Shown here one piece after another: positions 41,313-50,806 of a DNA stretch of 64,000 nucleotides. Each line of letters starts with the position of its first letter. The first letter of the stretch is position 1. The notes under the pieces are model-generated. The model saw only the letters and a program-made list of their open reading frames with translations, was not told the DNA's origin and made no database searches. The DNA is taken from contig DBMR01000095.1 in the NCBI GenBank assembly GCA_002298785.1, positions 1-64,000 of the forward strand. Reading direction: 5' to 3'. This DNA is from Verrucomicrobia subdivision 3 bacterium UBA693. GTDB lineage: Bacteria > Verrucomicrobiota > Verrucomicrobiia > Limisphaerales > UBA8199. The position numbers and the translations under genes are program-made.

Positions 41313-43124
41313 ATGAAAAAGAAATGGATTCAACTGTTATCGATCATCTGCTGCGCGCTGCCGTGCCTGGCAGCGACGGACGGCTGGAAACTCGCGGAAG
41401 GCCCGCTCAAAACCCGCTGGACCGACGAGGTTTCACCGCGCAACGCGTTGCCGGAATATCCGCGGCCGCAAATGGTGCGTAAGGATTGGGAAAACCTTAA
41501 TGGACTATGGCAATACGCCGTGACGCCCAAGGATGCACCCCAGCCAACCACCTTCGAAGGTTCCATCCTGGTGCCGTACCCGATTGAGTCTTCGCTGTCC
41601 GGAGTAAAGCGGATGGTAAAAGACAGCGAACGAATCTGGTATCGCCGGTTGTTCCAATTGCCGTTGGGCTGGCGCGGCAAACGGATTCTAATGCACTTTG
41701 GCGCCGTGGATTTTGAGGCGCGGGTGTGGGTCAATGGCCGGGAAATGGGCTCACACCGTGGTGGGTATGACGCTTTCTCGTTCGACATCAGCGATCCCAT
41801 TCGATCCGGGTTGAACGAGGTGGTGGTTTCGGTCTGGGATCCCACGGATGCCAGCACCCAGCCGCGGGGCAAGCAAATCCGCAACCCGCACGGCATTTGG
41901 TATACGCCAGTCAGCGGCATTTGGCAGACGGTTTGGCTCGAGCCGGTCAGCGCTGCGTGCATCAATGGTCTTAAAATCACGCCGGACGTCGATGGCGGAG
42001 CGGTGCGCGTGGAGCCTGTCACCCCCGCGCTGCTGGGCGAGTACCAATTGGAGATCACGGTGAAAGATCGCGGCTCGAAAGTCGGGAGCGCCTCGATTCA
42101 GCCCGGCAAAGAGGCTCGGATCGTCATACCCAAGCCCAAACTTTGGTCTCCCGAGCGGCCGTTCCTGTATGATCTCACGGTAAAGCTTAAACTGGGCGGA
42201 CGCAGCATGGACTCCGTGGATAGCTATTTCGGGATGCGAAAGATTTCCCTGGGTAAGGATCAGAAGGGCTTTACCCGGATGATGCTTAACAATCAGCCCT
42301 ATTTTCAATTTGGCCCGCTCGACCAGGGATTCTGGCCGGATGGCATTTACACAGCGCCGACAGACGAGGCTTTGCGATATGATATTGAAATGACCCGCAA
42401 GCTCGGTTTCAACATGGCGCGCAAGCACGTGAAGGTCGAGCCGGCGCGGTGGTATTACTGGTGCGATAAACTGGGTCTCCTGGTTTGGCAGGATATGCCC
42501 AGCGGCGACAAATATATCAGTGGCAATCAGCCGGACATCACCCGCGGCCCGGAGTCGGGGGCGCAATATGAGCAAGAACTGACCAGCATGATCGCAGGAT
42601 TGTATAATCACCCATCGATCGTGACCTGGGTTCCCTATAACGAAGGCTGGGGTCAATGGGACACCAAACGAATCAGTGAAATGGTGAAGAACCTTGATCC
42701 TTCCCGATTGGTCGACAGCGCCAGCGGGTGGACGGACCGCGGGACCGGCGATATCAGCGACATGCACAAATATCCGGGACCAGGCGCCCCGGATCCTGAG
42801 CGCAATCGCGCCACGGTGCTAGGAGAATTCGGCGGACTAGGCCTGCCGCTGCCGGGGCACACCTGGCAGGCGGAAAAGAATTGGGGCTACCGCAGCTTCA
42901 CTGATCGCGAAAAACTCCAAAGTGCCTATCTCGAACTGGTGGCCAAACTCTTCCCGTTGATTGACGAGCGCGGACTGTCTGCTGCCGTTTACACACAAAC
43001 TACAGATGTGGAAGTGGAGGTCAACGGGCTGATGACTTACGATCGGGAAATCGTGAAAATGGACCTCAAGACTTTGGCGGTGGCGAACAAGGGCAAGCCA
43101 CCAGTGTCGCCCAACAAGCCTTGA
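41313..43124 (+). CDS. GH2 family glycoside hydrolase
   Basis: A 603-residue secreted GH2 enzyme with a signal peptide (KKKWIQLLSIICCALPCLAA). Domains in order: a sugar-binding jelly roll (about 60-220), an Ig-like domain (to about 300) and a TIM barrel. The acid/base Glu444 is in VPYNEGWGQWDTKR, and the nucleophile Glu505 in VLGEFGGLG. GH2 includes beta-galactosidases, beta-glucuronidases, beta-mannosidases and alpha-L-arabinofuranosidases; the form here cannot be told apart. No long C-terminal domain 4/5 as in LacZ. It follows GH127 by 5 bp and closes this transcription unit; a perfect hairpin lies 21 bp after the stop. Confidence 0.92.
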   Translation: MKKKWIQLLSIICCALPCLAATDGWKLAEGPLKTRWTDEVSPRNALPEYPRPQMVRKDWENLNGLWQYAVTPKDAPQPTTFEGSILVPYPIESSLSGVKRMVKDSERIWYRRLFQLPLGWRGKRILMHFGAVDFEARVWVNGREMGSHRGGYDAFSFDISDPIRSGLNEVVVSVWDPTDASTQPRGKQIRNPHGIWYTPVSGIWQTVWLEPVSAACINGLKITPDVDGGAVRVEPVTPALLGEYQLEITVKDRGSKVGSASIQPGKEARIVIPKPKLWSPERPFLYDLTVKLKLGGRSMDSVDSYFGMRKISLGKDQKGFTRMMLNNQPYFQFGPLDQGFWPDGIYTAPTDEALRYDIEMTRKLGFNMARKHVKVEPARWYYWCDKLGLLVWQDMPSGDKYISGNQPDITRGPESGAQYEQELTSMIAGLYNHPSIVTWVPYNEGWGQWDTKRISEMVKNLDPSRLVDSASGWTDRGTGDISDMHKYPGPGAPDPERNRATVLGEFGGLGLPLPGHTWQAEKNWGYRSFTDREKLQSAYLELVAKLFPLIDERGLSAAVYTQTTDVEVEVNGLMTYDREIVKMDLKTLAVANKGKPPVSPNKP

Positions 43125-43145
43125 CTAGATAGCTCGTTACATTAA

Positions 43146-43174
43146 CCGCCCGCGATCTTCCTGATCGCGGGCGG
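43146..43174 (+). terminator. Perfect hairpin after GH2, candidate terminator
   Basis: A 12-bp perfect stem (43146-43157 with 43163-43174) and a 5-nt loop TTCCT. No T-run follows, so it may be a weak or Rho-assisted terminator or an RNA stability element. Confidence 0.5.
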
Positions 43175-43415
43175 AGCCGCGTGGTTGAAATTCGGATGCT
43201 TTCCTGCCCCCTGCATTCAAAGAGAAACTGCTGTGCGGGGTCAGGTCACCTTGGCGACTCGATAGTCCCTGCATCGAGTTCTAGTTTTGACGACCACACC
43301 GCTCGCTGACCAGACTCCTTTGATTGTCAGTTCGTCGATCCGTACTTTTCTCCGGGGTAGAAGGTACAACGATCGGGTTGAAGTTTTTTCTCCACTAATT
43401 TCTTATAAGTAACCA

Positions 43416-43444
43416 TTGACCCTGCAGCTTCCGTCTGGCATAAT
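43416..43444 (+). promoter_or_regulatory. Sigma70-type promoter of the modular lectin-like protein
   Basis: TTGACC (43416-43421), a 17-bp spacer, and CATAAT (43439-43444). Both hexamers match 5 of 6. It lies about 70 bp upstream of the ATG at 43514. Confidence 0.6.
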
Positions 43445-43513
43445 GAATTATCCGTCGGGGTTGCACTTTTGGCTGTGACCCGACTTCCGCGTGGCAAAAA
43501 CCCTCACCCGCAA

Positions 43514-46500
43514 ATGAACAAGCATAAAATTCTACTATCGCTAGCCTTGGCGACTGCTACCGCAGCCCGAGCAGACTTCAACCCCGTTCCCCTGACCCCC
43601 GGCAGTTTCACCGCCGACGTGGTGGTCGAAGCTAGCGCCCCTCCGCCGCTGGGCAATTTCGTGACCGCGACCATGGACGGCGGCACGAACAACAACGCCT
43701 GGGTCTGGTACGAAACGGGATACTGCAATAATGCCCAGGCGTCCGGTTTGCCCGCGGCCGGCTCGACTTTTTCGGCCGTCGATTTCTCTGGGCATCAGTG
43801 GAAAATGGCCCCCACCTATGCGACCAACAATGTGCTCTGTGTGTATACCGCGATTCCCACTGGGACGATCACGCTGACCACTCCAACCGCAATGAACTAC
43901 CTCTCGGTCCTGGCGGCTGGCGGGGGCGGCGGCAGCACGATCAACTTCAAGGTGAACTACCAGGGAGGCGGCTCGCAGACGGGCACGTTGGAGATTTTTG
44001 ATTGGTTCAATAATACGCCTACTACGATCGCTTGGAATGCCAATGGCAGGGTAAATCCCGACAACGGCGAGATTGGAAACCTTGGCGGCACCGCCCCGAA
44101 GGTTTTTTATGGCGATCTCACGCTGACTGACACCGTGAACCCGGTGACGAGTGTCGAGTTCTCCTCCACCAGCGGTAATCGAGCGGCGATCTTTGCGCTC
44201 AGCAGTTCCCTCGATGGCGGCACCTGGACTCCGCTGGCGATCTCCGGCTATAACCGCGACATGATCATCGAAGCCGGAGCGCCGCTCTCCACCTCGCAGT
44301 ACTCGGCCACGACCGCGACGATGGATGGTGGCCTGAACAACACCGACGCCACCTTCTGTGAACAGGGCTTCGGTGGTTTCAACGATACTGGTGTCCCGCA
44401 CGCGGGCGCCTCATTCTCCGTGGGCACCCACACCTGGGCGATGGCGCCGGATTTTAGGAATAGTGACGCCATGTTTATCAGCTCCGCCGTGCCGTCGGGC
44501 ACCTTGACGATCGCGAGCCCGGCAAATTTTTCGAAGCTTTCGATTGTCAGTGCCGCCGCGGGCGGGGACGCAAACGTCTCGGTGACGGTTCATTTCGCCG
44601 ACACTTCCGCCGAATCTTTCACCATCACCGTCCCGGATTGGTACAACACTACCCAAACCCCAGCCTGGATCGCCAATGGCCGCGTCAATCTGAATAACAT
44701 GAACGTTGAAAGCCGGAATGATTCCCCGCAACACGTCCGGCTTTTCTTCAGCGACATCACGCTGGGGAACACCGCCAGCGCCGTGACGAGCGTTGAACTC
44801 GGCTACAGCACCGGTGGCCGGATCGCCATCTTCGCCGTGAGCGGTTCCGCCGACGGGACAACTTTCACTCCGCTGACGGTCACCGGTTACAACCAGGACG
44901 TGATCGTAGAGGCCAGCGTCCCGCGTTATCGCAATGCGCTTTCTACCGCAACCACCGTCTCCATGGACGGCGGCACGAACAACACCGGCAATACCTGGTA
45001 CCAGCAGGGTTACTACAAGCAATTCCCCAGCTCTGGGCTGCCGGCGCCAGGTTCCACCATCACCAGCCTCGCGCAATCCGACCATCATTACCAAATGCCG
45101 GCCAGTTACACCGCCAATAACGGGATCTTCGTGGATTACGCCCATCCCACCGCCAACCTGACCTTCGCGTCCCCGGCGACGTATTCCGCACTGTCCTTCC
45201 TGAGCGCCACCGCCAACGGCCGGGTTACCAACCAGTGCATCATGGAGTACCGGGACGGCACCCGGGAGACCAATCAGTTCATTTCCCAGGATTGGTTTAA
45301 CAATACGCCTTACGCCTTCACTTCACTCGGCCGGGTGGACCTCAATCGAAACACGATCAACAACGACCCGGGACATACGACCACTCCCAATCCTCGGCTT
45401 TATGAGGCTCAGTTTGCCCTCGGCAATACCGCCAGTCCGGTCACCAATGTGATTCTCCAATACCTCGGCTCACAGAACGCCACTAGTGGGCGCATGGTGG
45501 TGTTGGCCGTGAGTGCCACCGCCGGGGCCGTGCCACCGATTATCAGCTCAGTTTCGCCTGCCACCCTGACTACGATGGAAGGTTCGAATGTGGTCATCAC
45601 CGCCCGGATAACCGGCGGCACCGAGCCCATCAGTTATCAATGGCAGGTGGGCACCAACGGCGTCTATGTAAATCTCGCCAACGGCGGCAACATCTCGGGA
45701 GTGACCACGACGAACCTGGCCTTCACCAGCATCGGCTGGACGAATACCGCCGACTACCGTCTGGTGGCCTCCAACGTGGCCGGGCCGGTCAACAGCGGCA
45801 TCGCGACACTGACCGTCCGCTCCGGCTTGCCGGACGTGACTGCCCCCAACAATCCCATCACCGGGTTTGGCGGGACCTGGCCCGCCGGCGAGTCCGTGGG
45901 CAATTCCATCGACAACACCACCACCAAATATTTGAATTTCCTCGAGAATGGCTTCCCGGTCGGATTCGAGGTTACACCGATCCTCGCCTCGACGGTAACC
46001 GTCCTTCGGTTTTACACCGCCAACGACGCGGAAGGGCGTGACCCGGCCACTTACTCGCTGGAGGGCTCGAATGATGACGGTGCGACCTACTCCCTCATCT
46101 CCTCCAACGCCCTGGCGCTGCCCGGCGGGCGCAACGATCCCGGCTTTGCGCTCAACCCGGTGGCGCAGAACATTCAGGAGATTCGCATCGCCAATGCCGC
46201 GGCGTACAAGCGGTACCGGATGAACTTTTGGAGCACCAAGGGTGACAACATCATGCAGATCGGCGAAGTCGAACTGCTGGGCGTGCAGTCCGATAGCGCA
46301 CCAGTTTTGGTCCAGGACCTGCCCCCGCAAGTGGTGGCTTACCCTGGCCGGACCCTCAAGCTGTCGGTCAGCTATGTCGGCACCACGCCGATCACCTATC
46401 AGTGGAAAAAGAACGGGATTATCCTCTCCGATAACGCCAGGATCACTGGTTCGCAAAGCAACGTGCTAACCATCGCGAATGCGCAGGCCGGCGACGTGGG

Positions 46501-47386
46501 ACCCTACCAGGTCTTCGCCAGCAACCCGTTGGGCGGCCCGGTCGCCAGCAGCCCGACGACCGTCTTGTGGGTCACCGTGCCAAACTTCAATACGAACGGT
46601 GCGGGATGGACCCTCAATGGGGCAGCCACCGTCGTCGACAATGTCCTGACCTTGACGGACGGCGGAGGTCAGGCGCGCAGTTGCTTCTTTGGATATCCGC
46701 AATATGTGGGGGCCTTTGTGGCCACCTTCACCTACCAGGATATCGGCGGCGGTGGTGCTGACGGGTTCGCGTTCGTGCTCCAGAATGATCCGCGGGGCTC
46801 GACCGCCCTGGGCGGCGGGGGCGGCGCATTGGCCTTGTCGGGCATTACCCCCAGTGCGGCACTCACGTTCAACATCTATGGCACCGCAGGCTATTCCTTC
46901 GGAACGAACGGCAACACCGGCAGCCCGTACCAGTCGAGTGCTCCGATTGACATTAGCCTCGGGAACCCCATCGACGTGACCGTCCATTATCAGGGTGGTG
47001 TGGCCTCGCTAACCTTGACCGATGCGGTCGCGGCCGTCTCCTTCCAGACGAACTTACTAGTCAACCTGCCCGCCATTGTCGGCGCGGACACCGCCTACGT
47101 CGGCTTGACCGGTGCGTCGGGCGGGATCGCATCTCATCAGACTGTGAGCAACTTCCGCTTCGTGCCGTTGCCGACGCTCTCGGCTCATTATACCGCCGGC
47201 ACGGTCGTGCTGTCCTGGCCCGCGGCGATCGGCGGCTATGCCGTCCTGGAAAAAGCCAGCCTTAGCACTGGCACGTGGTCGCCTGCCGCGGCCCCGATCA
47301 CCCAGTCCGGTGGGGTTAACCAGGCAGTGATTGCCTCGCCTACGGGTGCACAGTTCTATCGGCTCACGCTGGAGCCGCAACCGTAA
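43514..47386 (+). CDS. Giant secreted modular protein with three novel repeats, Ig, discoidin and lectin domains
   Basis: A 1,290-residue secreted protein. A signal peptide (residues 1-20) is followed by three tandem modules of about 214, 213 and 221 residues (25-238, 239-451, 452-672) that share TMDGG-NN, DWFNNT, NGRVN and LGNTASPVTSV-like blocks. I cannot name the family. Then come an Ig-like domain (673-770), a discoidin-like domain (772-928), a second Ig-like domain (929-1020), and a legume-lectin-like domain (1022-1220) with ADGFAFVLQNDPRG. The last ~70 residues are a verrucomicrobial-type C-terminal module (VVLSWPAAIGGYAVLE ... FYRL). There is no catalytic motif, so a binding or adhesive role is likely. 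It ends in a strong terminator. Confidence 0.82.
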   Translation: MNKHKILLSLALATATAARADFNPVPLTPGSFTADVVVEASAPPPLGNFVTATMDGGTNNNAWVWYETGYCNNAQASGLPAAGSTFSAVDFSGHQWKMAPTYATNNVLCVYTAIPTGTITLTTPTAMNYLSVLAAGGGGGSTINFKVNYQGGGSQTGTLEIFDWFNNTPTTIAWNANGRVNPDNGEIGNLGGTAPKVFYGDLTLTDTVNPVTSVEFSSTSGNRAAIFALSSSLDGGTWTPLAISGYNRDMIIEAGAPLSTSQYSATTATMDGGLNNTDATFCEQGFGGFNDTGVPHAGASFSVGTHTWAMAPDFRNSDAMFISSAVPSGTLTIASPANFSKLSIVSAAAGGDANVSVTVHFADTSAESFTITVPDWYNTTQTPAWIANGRVNLNNMNVESRNDSPQHVRLFFSDITLGNTASAVTSVELGYSTGGRIAIFAVSGSADGTTFTPLTVTGYNQDVIVEASVPRYRNALSTATTVSMDGGTNNTGNTWYQQGYYKQFPSSGLPAPGSTITSLAQSDHHYQMPASYTANNGIFVDYAHPTANLTFASPATYSALSFLSATANGRVTNQCIMEYRDGTRETNQFISQDWFNNTPYAFTSLGRVDLNRNTINNDPGHTTTPNPRLYEAQFALGNTASPVTNVILQYLGSQNATSGRMVVLAVSATAGAVPPIISSVSPATLTTMEGSNVVITARITGGTEPISYQWQVGTNGVYVNLANGGNISGVTTTNLAFTSIGWTNTADYRLVASNVAGPVNSGIATLTVRSGLPDVTAPNNPITGFGGTWPAGESVGNSIDNTTTKYLNFLENGFPVGFEVTPILASTVTVLRFYTANDAEGRDPATYSLEGSNDDGATYSLISSNALALPGGRNDPGFALNPVAQNIQEIRIANAAAYKRYRMNFWSTKGDNIMQIGEVELLGVQSDSAPVLVQDLPPQVVAYPGRTLKLSVSYVGTTPITYQWKKNGIILSDNARITGSQSNVLTIANAQAGDVGPYQVFASNPLGGPVASSPTTVLWVTVPNFNTNGAGWTLNGAATVVDNVLTLTDGGGQARSCFFGYPQYVGAFVATFTYQDIGGGGADGFAFVLQNDPRGSTALGGGGGALALSGITPSAALTFNIYGTAGYSFGTNGNTGSPYQSSAPIDISLGNPIDVTVHYQGGVASLTLTDAVAAVSFQTNLLVNLPAIVGADTAYVGLTGASGGIASHQTVSNFRFVPLPTLSAHYTAGTVVLSWPAAIGGYAVLEKASLSTGTWSPAAAPITQSGGVNQAVIASPTGAQFYRLTLEPQP
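43586..44227 (+). repeat. Repeat module 1 of the modular protein
   Basis: Residues 25-238. Contains TPGSFTADVVVEAS, TATMDGGTNNN, GLPAAGSTFS, DWFNNTPTTI and a closing NRAAIFALSSS-type strand. Confidence 0.75.
44228..44866 (+). repeat. Repeat module 2 of the modular protein
   Basis: Residues 239-451. Starts TPLAISGYNRDMIIEA, then ATMDGGLNNTD, VPHAGASFS, PDWYNTTQTP, NGRVNLNN and LGNTASAVTSVELG. Confidence 0.75.
44867..45529 (+). repeat. Repeat module 3 of the modular protein
   Basis: Residues 452-672. Starts TPLTVTGYNQDVIVEA, then VSMDGGTNNTG, GLPAPGSTITS, QDWFNNTPYAF, LGRVDLNRN and LGNTASPVTNV. It shares an exact DNA stretch with module 1 at the MDGGTNN codons. Confidence 0.75.
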
Positions 47387-47416
47387 GGGGCTCGGAATAT
47401 ACTTGAAGTCGCACAG

Positions 47417-47446
47417 AGGCCGGGGACCAAGTCCCCGGCCTTTCTT
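47417..47446 (+). terminator. Intrinsic terminator after the modular protein
   Basis: An 11-bp perfect stem (47417-47427 with 47431-47441), a 3-nt loop and then TTCTT. It starts 31 bp after the stop codon and separates the modular gene from the sensor kinase. Confidence 0.82.
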
Positions 47447-47621
47447 GCGTGTGCGCCCGACTGGGCGCACCGATTGGTTGTGTAAAGTCCAAAACAACCT
47501 GCAATCCCGTGGAAAGCTGCCGTTCAAGTTCCCGGCAGAATGGCTGTGACAAATCGGCGTGGTCATGCTATCCCTGCGCGCGGGATTTGTGGCGGCGCGA
47601 CAACAACAGCTCAGAGTCAGG

Positions 47622-50600
47622 ATGCATAAAGCCTGGATCACTGGATCATCAGTCAGGCAGGGGGGGGATAGGCTGCGATGGCCGTTGGGAGGCAAGATCC
47701 GCGCCAAACGGGGCAGCGGTTTGGTCCGTGGCCTGGTTTGTGTACTTTGCGCGGCTTGGATTTTGGCCACTCCCGGATTTGGCGCCCAGCGGGGAGAGAC
47801 TTCGAGCGTCAATGATTTCCGTTTGACCCACTGGACCACCGAACACGGGTTGCCACAGAATACCATTTCCGCCCTGTTGCAGACCCAGGATGGTTACCTT
47901 TGGATCGGAACGCGCTACGGGTTGGCGCGCTATGATGGCGTGCGCTTTGCCGATTTCACCCCGGAACTCAGCGGCATGGATGAGCGGAATTTGAACGTGC
48001 TGGATCTGGCCCAGGATCGTGAAGGACAGGTCTGGGCGCTCACAGGCGCGGGGTTCTCAAAGTATAGTTGGGGTAGATTTCAGTACGTTACGGATTTCAC
48101 CAACGCACCTCCGGGTCAAGTGTTTGTGTTGCATGCAGGTCGGAGGTGCGGGCTTTGGGCGTCCGGGATGACCAATCTATTTCATGTTCGAGACGGGGTT
48201 TGTGATCGATCGTTCACTTTGGCTCGGGATTTGGGGATTCCAGATGCGACGGGTTACACGATCGACGACTTTTTTGAAGCAGAAGATGGCGGCATTTGGG
48301 TTCGCACATTACTTGGTTCGAAATACAGTTGGTGGAGGTGGGATCCCGCCAGCGGGACGATCTTCGCGTTGGAACGCCGTGTGGATGCGGACCTTGGTTC
48401 TGTGGGAGGTTTTAATGTGGATCAGCGGAACGGGTGGTGGATGGCTGGTCCCAACAGATTCTGGTATTGGAGGGAAGGCCATTGGGAGCGTCACGACAAC
48501 GTGCCCTGGGGGGCGTTTCAGGTTCACAAGCTTGTGATCGGCGTGGCGGGGGACATTTGGCTCACCACGGATGGGCCGGTTCAACTTCATCGATACAGCG
48601 ACGGCCAGTTTACCTCGTTTGGTCCCGAAACGGGGTTGGTGGCAACTTACGATCTTCGGGACGTATTGGCGGATCGTGAAGGCAATTTTTGGGCGGGGAC
48701 GGGAAGGCATGGACTCTACCGAGTGCAGCCGCGAAAGCTCGTGACCATGCTGGACGAGCCGTCGTCCGAGATGGATGAGGTGTATTCGGTGGCGCCTGGG
48801 CACGAGGGTCGAGTCTGGCTGGCCACGACGTATGGTTTGGTCAAATATGAAGGTGGGAAGTTAAGCGTTATCACCAATACGCCTTACCCAGACAAAGGTC
48901 TGCGGGTTCGACCCGTATTTGAGACTACGGCTGGGGAAGTGCTGTTTAATTTGGATTTTAAGGGGCTGCATCGGTTGGTTGATGGCCGATTTGAGGCTTA
49001 TCCTTTGGTTGAACCCATGCCCCATCCTGGCGAACGGTTGCTCATCAATAGTTTTTGCGAAGACGTTCGAAGCAATGTCTGGATGGCTACGCCGCGGGGC
49101 CTTGGGCAGTTGCAGAACGGCCGTTTTCGGTTGTGGACCGAGCAGGATGGATTGAAGGATAACCGCACCTATGGGCTGGCGTGCGGTGCTGACGGAACGG
49201 TCTGGGTGGGATCGTTCAAGTCAGGGGTACATCGGTTTAAAGACGGCCAATTTCGCTGCTTTTCCACGCGGGAGGGACTGCTCAATAAGGAAGCCTGGCC
49301 GCTGAAAGTGGAACCTGACGGCACGGTGTGGATTGGCACGCCGCTTGGCCTTAACCGGATACGTGGCGACGAAGTGCGTTCAGTGACCATGCGCGAGGGA
49401 TTATTTGACAACCTCGCCTATTGCTTGCTCGAAGACGAACACACGAATTACTGGACCTTCTGCAATCGAGGGATTTGGCGAGTCAAGAAACCTGAGTTAC
49501 ACGCAGCGGCAGATGGCAAGACCCGTCACGTTCACTGTGTTACCTACGGTGAAGCCGAAGGCATGGTCAGTGCGGAAGGCAATGGGGATCAACAACCGAA
49601 CGCCGCAGTCCTGCCGGACGGAAAGTTTTGGTTTCCCACCACCCGTGGCGTGGTGATATTAGACCCGGACGATTTGCGGGAGAATCGGGTGCCGCCGCCG
49701 GTGGCGATTGAAGAGGTGCGTGCCAACGATGACCTGGTTTTCCGGGATGGAGGCTACCTGCCACTGCACGCGGTTCATTCGGCGAATTTGCCACTGCGAC
49801 TCCCGCCGGGGCATGCCCGGGTGTTGGAAATCCGCTACACGGCCACCACCTTCATTGATTCGGAAAAGACCCAGTTCCGTTTCCGACTGGAGGGTGCTGA
49901 CGTTGATTGGCGGGATGCGGACACGCGTCGCGTCGCCTACTACACTGACTTGCGCCCTGGCAGCTATAAATTTGTGGTGGAGGCTCGCAACCAACATGGC
50001 TATTGGTCCTCGCACCCGGCGGAGTTCCATTTCGCGGTGGCCCCTTATTTTTACCAGACCTGGTTCTTCTATGCAGGCTGCGCCGCGTTGTTGGGGGCCG
50101 TGCTTTGGACCCTGCATTTGCGTCGATTGAACGCACGTTCACGTGGACTGCAAATAAGGCAGGAACGGGCGCTGATCGCCGAGCGCGATCGGATTTCACG
50201 GGATTTGCACGACGATTTGGGATCCAGCCTGACCGGGATAGCTTTGGGCCTGGATGTCACACGGCAAAATCTGCATCATCCACACGATTTGGAGTCGCGG
50301 TTGGACGCTTCCGCGGAATCCTTGCGCCAATTGGTGACCCGACTCCGCGATGTGGTTTGGTCACTGAATCCCCGTTGTGACACGCTCGACAGTTTTTGCG
50401 CTTACCTCTCGGACTATGCGGAGACTTTCCTTGCTGCGGCCGGACTGCATTGCCGGTGGGATTTGCCTGTGGAGATTCCTGAGTTGACCCTGAACGCGGA
50501 GTCGCGCTACCAGCTCCTGTTGATCACCAAGGAAGCCCTAAACAACGTAGTGAAGCACGCGCGGGCCACGGAAGTCAGGGTAAGTCTCAGGCTGGATGAG

Positions 50601-50795
50601 GGTGAAATCACCCTCATTGTGGTGGATAACGGCCGGGGATTTCCAGGGTCAGTGGAGGCGGTGGCTGGGAATGGCCTGCGAAATATGGCGCAGCGCGCGA
50701 CCGCGCTGCGTGGTTCCTGCCAGATCGATAATGCTCCCGGGGGCGCAGCCAGAGTGACACTTCGCTTTCCCCGGCCCAAATCTCAAACGCTATAA
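47622..50795 (+). CDS. Propeller-type sensor histidine kinase
   Basis: A 1,057-residue sensor. An N-terminal signal/anchor (LVRGLVCVLCAAWILATPGF) leads to a periplasmic two-component-regulator propeller (about 55-700) with repeated motifs such as GLPQNTISALLQTQDGYLWI. A Y_Y_Y domain (733-796), one transmembrane helix (about 808-828), a HisKA_3 domain with His863 in DRISRDLHDDLG, and an HATPase domain follow (NNVVKHARA and VVDNGRGF). It is a NarX/DesK-type kinase that senses an extracytoplasmic ligand, often a polysaccharide or oligosaccharide in relatives. The start is uncertain: an ATG at 47565 would add 19 residues. The response regulator follows 11 bp later. Confidence 0.9.
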   Translation: MHKAWITGSSVRQGGDRLRWPLGGKIRAKRGSGLVRGLVCVLCAAWILATPGFGAQRGETSSVNDFRLTHWTTEHGLPQNTISALLQTQDGYLWIGTRYGLARYDGVRFADFTPELSGMDERNLNVLDLAQDREGQVWALTGAGFSKYSWGRFQYVTDFTNAPPGQVFVLHAGRRCGLWASGMTNLFHVRDGVCDRSFTLARDLGIPDATGYTIDDFFEAEDGGIWVRTLLGSKYSWWRWDPASGTIFALERRVDADLGSVGGFNVDQRNGWWMAGPNRFWYWREGHWERHDNVPWGAFQVHKLVIGVAGDIWLTTDGPVQLHRYSDGQFTSFGPETGLVATYDLRDVLADREGNFWAGTGRHGLYRVQPRKLVTMLDEPSSEMDEVYSVAPGHEGRVWLATTYGLVKYEGGKLSVITNTPYPDKGLRVRPVFETTAGEVLFNLDFKGLHRLVDGRFEAYPLVEPMPHPGERLLINSFCEDVRSNVWMATPRGLGQLQNGRFRLWTEQDGLKDNRTYGLACGADGTVWVGSFKSGVHRFKDGQFRCFSTREGLLNKEAWPLKVEPDGTVWIGTPLGLNRIRGDEVRSVTMREGLFDNLAYCLLEDEHTNYWTFCNRGIWRVKKPELHAAADGKTRHVHCVTYGEAEGMVSAEGNGDQQPNAAVLPDGKFWFPTTRGVVILDPDDLRENRVPPPVAIEEVRANDDLVFRDGGYLPLHAVHSANLPLRLPPGHARVLEIRYTATTFIDSEKTQFRFRLEGADVDWRDADTRRVAYYTDLRPGSYKFVVEARNQHGYWSSHPAEFHFAVAPYFYQTWFFYAGCAALLGAVLWTLHLRRLNARSRGLQIRQERALIAERDRISRDLHDDLGSSLTGIALGLDVTRQNLHHPHDLESRLDASAESLRQLVTRLRDVVWSLNPRCDTLDSFCAYLSDYAETFLAAAGLHCRWDLPVEIPELTLNAESRYQLLLITKEALNNVVKHARATEVRVSLRLDEGEITLIVVDNGRGFPGSVEAVAGNGLRNMAQRATALRGSCQIDNAPGGAARVTLRFPRPKSQTL

Positions 50796-50806
50796 TTCAA
50801 ATTGCC

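Larger units (their letters stand above)
43125..43513. other. Intergenic region between GH2 and the large modular protein
   Basis: About 390 bp with no gene. It holds a perfect hairpin (43146-43174) just after GH2 and a good promoter (43416-43444) for the modular protein. The middle 240 bp carries nothing that I recognise. Confidence 0.6.

Noticed and set aside
41751..42767. A 338-codon minus-strand frame inside the GH2 gene
   Set aside because: Antisense shadow of a gene with both catalytic glutamates.
45548..46456. A 302-codon minus-strand frame inside the modular protein gene
   Set aside because: Antisense shadow in GC-rich repeated coding DNA; no domain seen.
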